DNA from: Akebia trifoliata
Taxonomy: Eukaryota; Streptophyta; Magnoliopsida; Ranunculales; Lardizabalaceae
DNA: 64,000 nt
Direction of reading: 5' to 3'
NCBI GenBank assembly: GCA_017979445.1
Contig: CM030711.1
Coordinates: 47,229,560-47,293,559, forward strand
Part shown: positions 56,003-64,000 of the stretch, one piece after another
Layout: every line of letters starts with the position of its first letter
Position numbering within the stretch: position 1 is the stretch's first letter
The notes under the pieces: generated by a model
Database searches by the model: none
Told to the model about the DNA's origin: nothing
What the model saw: only the letters and a program-made list of their open reading frames with translations
Translations under genes and position numbers: made by a program

Positions 56003-56203
56003 GTGATAATATGACTTGCCAGGTGGCATACTCAAATGACTCCATGATGTGACAAGTTCAGGTATTGTAGATTTGTACGCCTTGGGATATACAATTGCAC
56101 TTTTCCATAAAAAGTGTATCTCAAGACATACAAATCTACGGTTCCCAAACTTGTCCACCTCATGGAGTCATTTGAGTATGTCACCTGGTGAGTCATATTA
56201 TCA
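56003..56203. mobile_element. Foldback MITE, about 200 bp
   Basis: Left arm GATAATATGACTTGCCAGGT, GGCATACTCAAATGACTCCA; right arm TGGAGTCATTTGAGTATGTC, ACCTGGTGAGTCATATTATC. Inner arms TTGTAGATTTGTACGCCTTG and CAAGACATACAAATCTACGG also pair. Almost the whole length can fold. Non-coding. Confidence 0.87.
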
Positions 56204-56518
56204 GGACTCAAAACAATACTATGTGATCGATAATAGAACATGTAGAGGGACATACGGTGGTGGAATGGTGCTATCAACATAATATATCAAGTCTCTCTCT
56301 CTCTCAAGTCGTAACAGCTAAAGAGTGGGAGGTGACACGCAATGTGGACCTCCCAACCGACAAAATGTCATGTTATAAGGGAAAGTAACTAGTGTCCCTG
56401 TCTACAAATTTGAATCCTGTTTTGAAGATTAAAAACTGACATTGATGGGTGGAGTGACTTAGTAAGAGTGTGTGTTAAGGTAAACTTTTTTTTTTTTTTT
56501 TTCTCTTGGGTAACCAGC

Positions 56519-56586
56519 CGAGCATTGGTGAAATGGCTAAGATCGCACCTCACGAAGTGGAGGTCTTGAATTCAAATCCCTAATTA
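56519..56586 (+). repeat. tRNA-derived SINE-like copy 3
   Basis: Plus strand: GAGCATTGGTGAAATGGCTA, AGATCGCACCTCACGAAGTG, GAGGTCTTGAATTCAAATCC. It matches copies 1 and 2 in the A-box/B-box region. It is preceded by a long T-run (56487-56503). Confidence 0.6.
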
Positions 56587-57249
56587 TTTTTTTGGCTCAC
56601 AGAAATCCGAGATCCACCAATCACATGAACCCATGTGTATTGAATGGGATCCCTAATTCACCAAAACTACTCTTGCAGGCTTGACGTGGCACGCAGCGAG
56701 GAGTCTGTGAGCAAAAAATCACTCTTCGAATTCCCCTGCAGGGGGCCACCCTCACAGATTTATCTTTAAAAATATCTTGTGCGTGTGGGGAGGGAGCTGC
56801 ATGCGCCCTGATTATTAGTTGGGTCCTCTGAAAGGGAATTGAAATATGACATGCACTGAAACATGCCACATGTTGGGTTTTTATAAATGTTTGGCCCATC
56901 ATTTGACAAGTCTACATACCAACATTGGTTTGATTAGCAATTTTTGACATAAATTTGACGTTATATTGATTTTGACTCTAGTAAGATTCATGAATCCAAT
57001 ACTTTGTGTTTTCCAACTGAAGGTGCTTATTTGACCTTGGTAATTTCTGGAGAGACTAATATAAAACAACCCAAATGCTCTCATCTTCAACATCTTGCCA
57101 AATCTCCATTATCAAGCGTTTGAAATTTCTAGAGTAATTTTTTACTTATTTGGGCCTATTTGGAAACTGTTGATTTTTCTTTTCAAAATTGAATTTTCCC
57201 AAAATAGAGATTCTTACCCTAATGTTTAGGTTTTATTTTATTATTATTG
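56587..57249. other. Intergenic with a single TIR-family arm
   Basis: Bases 57008-57100 (TTTTCCAACTGAAGGT, TTTGACCTTGGTAATTTCTG, AGAGACTAATATAAAAC, AAATGCTCTCATCTTCAA) match the arm of the 51837-52414 family. The partner arm was not found. No gene. Confidence 0.45.
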
Positions 57250-57364
57250 TATTAGTGATTCTCGCCTTCTTATAAGCCCATGTCTAAAAACCTTAGATTT
57301 TGGACATCATCAATATAGACATCGGTTTTTTTAACTAATATCTAAAGACCTTTTTGTACTAGTG
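57250..57364 (-). mobile_element. Terminal fragment of a CACTA (En/Spm-type) element
   Basis: Read on the minus strand from 57364: CACTAGTACAAAAAGGTCTT, TAGATATTAGTTAAAAAAAC, CGATGTCTATATTG, GATGTCCAAAATCTAAGG. The CACTA start followed by ACAAAAAGG-type sequence and subterminal repeats (CGATGTCTA / GATGTC / AGACATG) is typical of plant CACTA elements. No second terminus is seen close by. Confidence 0.7.
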
Positions 57365-59689
57365 AATTAATCACATATACCTAAAAATCAATCTCAGATT
57401 CTTTTCATCTTTGCTTAATGATTTATTCTTAAGGTAATGGTGTGGTATCTACTAAAGAATCTCTAATACTTAAAGTTAAAAAATAAAAAATCACTATCAA
57501 CTCAAAAGCCTATTTTATTTAACATCATTTTTCTATGTATAAAATTGCTACCCCCTTATTTTTATTTGGCAATTTTCTGCTTTTAGGCTATATTAAGAAT
57601 CTTGCTATCTTAGATGGAATCGATTCCTGTCTAGTATCATATTTTGTCAAGGACATGATCCCATGCAGAATCATGTTATCACGTTTTATGCCGGTAATAT
57701 TAGCTTTCACTAATATGTGATCCTCTTTGGGATTTCAACGTGATGCTATTTGGATACTAATTAAAATTTTACCTTATACAATGATAGTAATAATATTTAT
57801 TTTTGTGTGCAAATGGACATGTTCTACAAAAATTAGGATTTATCATTTAATATATTGTAGGGTCTTTTGTAATTTAAAACAATAACTTACATGATTATTA
57901 AGATAATATAATAAAATGATATTTTCTGTTATTTGTGTCCAAGTCAAGAATGGTGTTCCTATGATAAAGTGGGATGTCTATAGTAGAGATTAAACACATT
58001 GGACTACGTGTCAAATAAAAAATGGAGAATTAGGAGAGCTCCTACCAAAATGTGTCACGTGAACCCCTTTCCTCCTATAGGAACATGACACCTTACTTGA
58101 TCCTAATTTTTGTAATTTTAGAAAACTAATATAATTATAGGGGTGATGAATTATTTTGATTTAAAAAATGACCTCCATAAGAGTAGGAACTAGGATTGAT
58201 CTATTTGCACACACCAAAATCCACTCAACAAAAAATTTAAAAATCCTCTTCTTTCATTATTTTTTTCTCTCTCTCTTGATATTTATTTTCTTTTGAGTTT
58301 TGCGAGAATTTGAATCAATGAGATTAGATTTTAGTTTTTTTTTTTTTTTCAAGTTATCTTATTTTTTTTGCATTTAATTATCAAGAAAATTGAAAAATCA
58401 TCATTAAAATCTCTAAAATGATAATTTTGAATAAAAAAAACTCTGATTTTTTTTTTTATTTTATAGATGTAGGTTTAGACTTGACTTATTTTAGCAAATT
58501 GAGTTGGTATTTATTGAATATAATTAAAAAAATTTGATAAGTATCAACTGAATAGAATATTTTTATGTGAACGACCTCGACTTGATTGAAAATGTTAGGA
58601 TAAGAAAAATAAGTAAGAAGTTTAAAATACTCATTGACATCTTTATAGATGGGAAGAAATAAGAGGGAAAGAGAGGAGAATTCGTTCGATACTTGTGTAC
58701 TGGTGAAATTAGTATTTTAGGTTATAATACATTTATCAAATATATATAGATAATTATAATTATATTTTAAAGTTAAGAGGGGTATAAATATTTGGGTAGA
58801 ATGTGTGATTTTGACGTGTGCAAATAGACCTGACCGCAAGAACTAGTTTGAATGACTATGAGCCTATGAGCCTACGCCTAGAGTTTTGAATGACAGAAGG
58901 TAAGTCTTGGAAAAAGGAGGGTATTTAACACAGTTTAAATCTTTTACAGTATCTCACATGTTACCTTTTTGAAACAAGAGGTATAAAGTACAAAAAATTA
59001 AAATAATATTAATAATAAATAAATAAAATCAAACAAACAAAACGATAGAGTATTGAGTGGAACCCACTGGTACTGTGAAAGATGGACTTAATTTTATTTT
59101 CTCTTACTTTCGGTGTTGTCGACTTGAAGCAGAAGCACATACCTCTCTCCCGAGTTTGTTTTCTGCGACTGTACTGCAGCATCATAACTATAAAGGATTC
59201 AATAAAATAATGAAAATCCAGTACAATATTATTGTTGCTGTTTGCCACGTCTTTGCAAATTAAAATAGTTCAGATCGTGTACGCCTAGAGTGGAGGATGG
59301 AAACCCTGCTCCAAAACCTCAACACATGCCACGTAAGCCATATATATGGAGGGATGTGTGTATGCGCATAGGATCCACTCTCAAATTCAAAACTCGCATT
59401 CATTGAGAGCCACATGGTATGCACCTTTGAATATATATATATATATATAAAAAGGCAACTTCAAAGGTCCCCAACCTTGTCCTGCTTCTCACTATTATTA
59501 GCCTCTCATTTTTAGGCCACCTTCTCGAATCTCGATCCCTACTTCCAACACTATCCTGCTTCTCTTTCTTTAGCTAAATTTCGACAACAGTACCTTGCTT
59601 TTCTTTTCAGGTAAAATTCGTAATAAAAAATTAAAAAAAAAAAAAACAAGCCGTGATTTTCTGACGCGCACATGCCTCCTGGGTCCCTG
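57365..59689. other. Intergenic, no gene seen
   Basis: Very AT-rich spacer. A TA run lies at about 59434-59448. No supported gene. Confidence 0.4.
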
Positions 59690-59835
59690 ACATGGCATGA
59701 ATTAGAACCTTATATTTTTCCTCGGGATACACAACTGTAATTCCTCTGGATGAATTTGAGTATCTAGAGGAAAAGAATCTATGATTCTATTACGTCAGAT
59801 GCATATGGGGGCGTGTGTCAGAGGGGGGACTTTAG
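59690..59835. mobile_element. Weak palindromic repeat related to 14111-14257
   Basis: CCTCGGGATACACAACTGTA and GTATCTAGAGGAAAAGAATC pair in part, and TGCATATGGGGGCGTGTGTC, AGAGGGGGGACTTT resembles GTGTATGTCAGAGAGGGGCA of the 14.1-kb element. Confidence 0.45.
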
Positions 59836-61235
59836 AAATTCATTATTAAAAAAAAAAAAATCGAGGTGTACCAGAAAAAAAGTTAATTGAAGGACCGTGT
59901 TCCCAAATTAAAAACCATCAATGGTGCTCAAGATTTCGGTGGTTGAGATCCCAAGGCTTCATCTACGGATCAGATGATGGGACGACAAAAGTAAAAGGCC
60001 GAAAACCACGAGGTACCTCGGGCTGACATCAACACTGTCAGGTAAAATTAACTGTTGTACTAGGGTTGGTCACGGTAATGGTAACACGAGTCACTCTTTG
60101 GGGCCCAGGATCCATCACTTTGGGCCTAAATCAGCTTGATTGATGTTAACTCCCTATACTTTTCGCCCTAGTTAAAATCAGGTCTTTTTTATTATTTATT
60201 TTTTTATGTATAAAAGTCCAACAAGAAGTGGGCCCAGTTCAGAAGTTTACTTGTCTTCGTCCTTCAGCAAACTCGATGCATTTATTTTATTAAATATTTT
60301 TAATCATTTTTATTTTCCATTGTTAAGCTTTTAATCAATTTTTTTTTGTTGCAACCTTCACGAATCACGAGCCCTTAAATTTCCTTTTTTTTCAGTTAAT
60401 TAATATTTTTAACGTTAAAATGAAATTCTTCCGAAGTTGATTTTTCTCATATTTTAGATTATATTTTATTTTTTCCTTTCTGTAAAGGATTATTGTCAAT
60501 GCTGCTGTGAAACCTCTGGTTCTCTCTGGCTCCAATATGCCTTTACCTGCAAAGAAACAAATAAGCTTTAAAAAAAAAGGATGAAACAATAAAAATAGAG
60601 AAATAATAATTAAAAATGGGAAAAAAAAATTACCTCAACGAACCAAACTAAATACGACGAACAAATATACGGCGCCAACACATACGACGACGCAATCCAC
60701 ACGTTAAAGATGACAGCTAACGGAAATCGTCAATACAAGGATAACGGTACATCCAACGGGAATCGTTTCGCTGCAAACACATAACGGAGCTAACGTCAAT
60801 TGGGTTTTTCATTAACGATGGATGCCAAACAAACCACTTGTGCAAACTGTCAGCTTTTAACGAATTGCTTTATCTTCTATGATGAACATTGGATTGGATG
60901 GATTAAGAGTTGATTTTAGTCTTGTTTGTTTGTCCAATAACAAAATTTAGTCTCTCATAACTCCTTCAATAGCCATTAATGGCTACAAAATGATATTTAC
61001 AAGGGAGAGGGGTTTGATATCCAAGTCACAGAATTTTAGGGCTTTTTTAGGGTTTGATCTCTGCTGTCCAAAAAACAAAAACAAAAAAAACAAAAAAAAT
61101 TCTCCGCTTTGTTGTTCGATCCAACGATATGTCGACCAGCGATCTCTGATTCATCAGTGTATGTGTGCAGATTCTGTTGATCTACCCTGCAAAGATTAGA
61201 GATCGGAGAATTTAATAAACGAACCTGTTCCACAA
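59836..61235. other. Spacer; right part probably 3' UTR of the serine-rich gene
   Basis: Bases 60640-60790 have an unusual CG-rich patch (ACGACGACGCAATCC, ACGGCGCC) in AT-rich surroundings, with no coherent ORF. The 3' UTR of the minus-strand gene begins at 61235 and runs left. Confidence 0.4.
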
Positions 61236-61865
61236 TCACAAATCTTCAGCCTTCGACATGATCGAGAGTCGGCTTGGCCTCGGCTGGAACGCCGCTCTTC
61301 TTTTCTGCTGATGAGAGGAAGGTCGGATCAAAGCGGCTAAAGCCCTCTTAACCCAATCCCCCTCCACAGTACCGATTCGAACAAGCGAATTGGTCATGGC
61401 GGATCTCCTAGCGTTCAATCGATTAGATGGATACGAACCGTGATGATGGTTATTGTGGTTCTTGTGAAGACTGCATCGAAACGAACCTGGATGCGTCGTT
61501 GGAGAGCACATACACGTTCTCTTCTGAGATGAAGACGCAGATAACGGATTGTTCTGCTTCTTCACGACCTGATCGCGAGGAGATGCAGTGATCGATCTGC
61601 TCGGAGAGATCGATCGATCGATAGAAAACCGAACGGATGGTGCGGAAGGGACGGATCCGTATATATTTACACGAGTAGGGGAAGTCGATCTGTGAAAAAA
61701 ACCAGTAGATCGAGAGGAGAAACTCGAACTTGACGAAGCGAAAGCAGATGAGGATGAAGATGGTGTCGAATAACAATATCTTCCTGAAGGAGAGATCGAT
61801 CTCTGGAATCCGGCTGTTGTGTGCAGGACTGGACCTCTAGACCTAGTTCTCGTAGACGCCGCCAT
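61236..61865 (-). CDS. Plant serine-rich protein, 209 residues
   Basis: Member of a plant-specific serine-rich protein family of unknown biochemical role. It is one uninterrupted exon. The N-terminal half is low-complexity Ser/Arg: SISPSGRYCY (24-33), SSSSSAFASSSSSFSSRSTG, then RSISPSRSITASPRD (84-98) with SP sites. The conserved family box is at residues 115-135, KRTCMCSPTTHPGSFRC followed by SLHK, with cysteines at 118, 120 and 131. A second conserved part is NSLVRIGTVEGDWVKRALAA (159-178) followed by LIRPSSHQQKRR. No signal peptide or membrane segment is seen, and the protein is basic and probably disordered. The start is the first ATG and gives MAAS, the usual start of the family. The function is not known to me. 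Confidence 0.88.
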   Translation of the reverse strand: MAASTRTRSRGPVLHTTAGFQRSISPSGRYCYSTPSSSSSAFASSSSSFSSRSTGFFHRSTSPTRVNIYGSVPSAPSVRFSIDRSISPSRSITASPRDQVVKKQNNPLSASSSQKRTCMCSPTTHPGSFRCSLHKNHNNHHHGSYPSNRLNARRSAMTNSLVRIGTVEGDWVKRALAALIRPSSHQQKRRAAFQPRPSRLSIMSKAEDL

Positions 61866-62015
61866 TGTTCCTACAGAAGAGAGAGAAAGTAAAGTAAAAG
61901 AGAAGAGAGAAGAGAGGAGAGGAGAGGAGAGGGAGGGAGACTTTTTCTTAGAGGGGCACTTTCGCTCTCTATTTTGGCAAACCTAACTCGCCTCAAGCGT
62001 TTCCTTTATAGGATT
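61866..62015 (-). promoter_or_regulatory. Leader and TATA-like box of the serine-rich gene
   Basis: The leader upstream of the start is a (CT/GA)-rich tract, 61873-61945 (GAGAGGAGAGGAGAGG on the plus strand). The minus strand has CCTATAAAGG at about 62012-62003, a good TATA box position for a transcription start near 61975. Confidence 0.6.
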
Positions 62016-63414
62016 TGAAAGATTATGAGAATCGTAATTTAAGTAGGATTTGGGGTTTTTCACTTAGGCCTTCTCAAATCTTTAACTTAACTAGAGCCGT
62101 TGTTTGGTTAGTTAACTGAACCTGGGTTAGGGTTTCGATTCCAATCTAACGGCTAGATTTAAATCTTTGTGTAGCAAAAATAAACGGATTTTATGACGTT
62201 TGCTTAACAGCTGTTGAGCTCTAAGAGGCCTGTTGCCACGTATGAGGACATCTAAAATACCCCTGCTTCGTGTGATAAATAACGTAAATACCACTTCTGT
62301 GTCAATAATTACGATATGCCATCCCAAAATTTTTATGGACCCGGGTCATAAGGTTTTAACTTTGTAAACTATAAGTGAATACGTGGCGGACTTATGGACT
62401 GTCACGTGAAATGTGAAAATAATCTCAACATATACGTGGCATGATGTATTCACCTCTATTATCTTCTTTATGGCGGCTATCTAGAAAAAAAAAATTCGAT
62501 GAAAAGTATGGATTATTTTAAGGTTGTATTTGGTATTATTTTGTAAATTTTCAATTATTTATGTAAAAATATTTAATTGAAAATAACTTGTGTAATAGTG
62601 ATTTTTAACTATATAAATTCATTTGATAATATTTAATTAATTAAGTTTGTGTTTTGATAGACAAGTGAGGAAAAAGGGTATTAAACTAAAGATTTACAGT
62701 GTATTTGACTATGAAGAAATAGATATAATAAAGAAGTACTCAATAGAAAAATCACTTTCTTTATTAATACAGTAAGATTTTAAGTCTTACTAAGGAGCTT
62801 TGAGTTCAAGTAGATTAGCACATTGGCAATCTAGGATTGAGCATTGAGGATGATTGATAAGTACCACACATGTATAAGTCGAGTCTACCAAGATAGAGAA
62901 GAACAACGATGAAAATCAGAGTGAGCTATGTGACAATGGTTTGAACTCCAGATTTTGAGTCGTAAGGAAATCCAAAATTCTTTCTCACGAAAACGATAAG
63001 ATTTGTTTAACCAAGATAACTTATTTGGATAAATCTTTGATGGTATAAATTAATTAAGGGGTCCACTAATACCCATTGGTACAAATGAGCTCATTTCTAG
63101 CTACAAAAGCAAATCAATGTAAAAAATTAAAGGCCTTTAGATATTGTATTTATGTTCTTTCTTTATTTTGTAATGTATTTTGTTAGGTCAATTTTATCAT
63201 TCCCCAATGACTAAATTACTTAGATGACTTAAGGATTACAAGTAGGTAGATATCCACTTAAGCCTACACGATCGCATATAATATATTTTATGAATTTATG
63301 TGTTTGATTGCACTCGAGAAAATGTCAAGAGAGAGTTGATCTTTAGTTTTACGAGTGGGGACAAGTCATGAGAGACTAACTAAAAGAGATGGAAATATAA
63401 TTTCTTGGAGGGCC
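62016..63414. other. Intergenic, no gene seen
   Basis: Contains CAGTAAGATTTTAAGTCTTACTAAG (about 62770-62795), as at the edge of the 25450-25825 repeat. Words such as CCACGTAT and CACGTGAAA occur upstream of the serine-rich gene. No further gene. Confidence 0.4.
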
Positions 63415-63540
63415 ACTCACGAGAGCGCACCCTCACTTACCCGGTGCGTGTGATGTGTGGGTATTGCACATGCCCGAGGGAAGGACCCATATGCCTTGGC
63501 TCTTTCAATCCCCCTTCGGATGTAATTCGAACACCTATGT
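63415..63540 (-). repeat. Dispersed repeat, copy 2 (inverted relative to 29580-29735)
   Basis: The reverse complement carries GAAGGGGGATTGAAAGAGCC, AAGGCATATGGGTCCTTCCC, TCGGGCATGTGCAATACC and GCACCGGGTAAGTGAGGG, in the same order as copy 1. Confidence 0.7.
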
Positions 63541-64000
63541 CATAAAAATAATAATAATAATTTCTTGGAAGGTTTGTTGGAAATATTTTTCCATCAAAAT
63601 AGAAAATCGCTTTCAACACAAAATTATTTTTTACGCAAAAGTGCAAAAAATCATAAACCTAAAAATCTCATTTTTCCCAAAGAAAATCACTTCTGACCTA
63701 TTTTCTCTGTGCAACCATACAAACCCTTGATTATAACATGTGAAATATATCATCTCATGACTAAAACCAACAAACGTACTCACAAATTAAGTATTAAAAA
63801 TAATTTTCATAAATACCTAATGTCTTATTAAAATTGAGCAACATATCTAATGTATTAAAAAATTTATTATTACATATTAATCCAAATCTTTTATTCTATC
63901 CATTTTGATTTTGTTGACCTTTGACACCCCAATTTGCAATCACAAAGAAACCCATCTTTATCTTCAACAAATTAGGTCTGCCTCTTTTTTATCTAACCAC
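63541..64000. other. Window end, no gene seen
   Basis: AT-rich sequence with an (ATA)n stretch at 63545-63560. Nothing recognised up to the end. Confidence 0.4.

Noticed and set aside
1..64000. CRISPR arrays, rRNA, organelle or bacterial DNA
   Set aside because: Direct repeats here have transposon or duplication structure, genes are spliced nuclear genes, and no rRNA words were seen.

Overview
The window is nuclear DNA of a flowering plant, probably a eudicot; the species cannot be told from sequence alone. Evidence: AT-rich DNA, genes split by GT-AG introns, proteins of plant-specific families (a TOPLESS co-repressor, a plant MICU with three EF-hands, a nodulin-like/NFD4 MFS protein, a plant serine-rich protein), CT/GA-rich leaders, and intergenic DNA full of small inverted-repeat transposons and retroelement relics.

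Genes, left to right. (1) A TOPLESS/TPR gene on the minus strand: 18 coding exons from 7776 down to 3406, with a 5' UTR intron. The last visible exon ends in a good donor site, but no exon for the last ~360 residues occurs in bases 1-3405, so the rest lies beyond a >3.4 kb intron or is lost. (2) A single-exon AVT6-type vacuolar amino acid transporter gene, plus strand, 33527-34981, preceded by a start-stop AUGUAA mini-uORF. (3) A mitochondrial calcium uptake (MICU) gene, minus strand, seven coding exons, 46433-38823, with a 4.6-kb, ~2-kb-scale family of introns of which intron 1 is longest. Intron 1 is actually about 1.8 kb (46033-44185) and holds a minisatellite and a duplication; intron 5 (~1.9 kb) holds a LINE relic. 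(4) A nodulin-like/NFD4-type MFS gene, minus strand, three coding exons, 51278-47939. (5) A 209-residue serine-rich protein gene, minus strand, 61865-61236. These are unrelated housekeeping or regulatory genes with no sign of a shared pathway.

The long spacers are made of mobile DNA. At 11.9-14.05 kb five related palindromic elements stand side by side, separated by TA repeats. At 17.1-20.4 kb two adjacent elements with long terminal inverted repeats each carry cargo: the first holds the C-terminal part of a LINE polyprotein, the second holds two consecutive exons and the intervening intron of an SVP-like MADS-box gene, now broken by a stop. This Pack-MULE-like gene capture is the most notable item. 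Elsewhere there are several MITE families, tRNA-derived SINE-like copies, a decayed Ty1-copia element with primer binding site (53.76-55.28 kb) and a CACTA terminus (57.3 kb). I saw no rRNA, CRISPR or bacterial features and could not support any tRNA gene.
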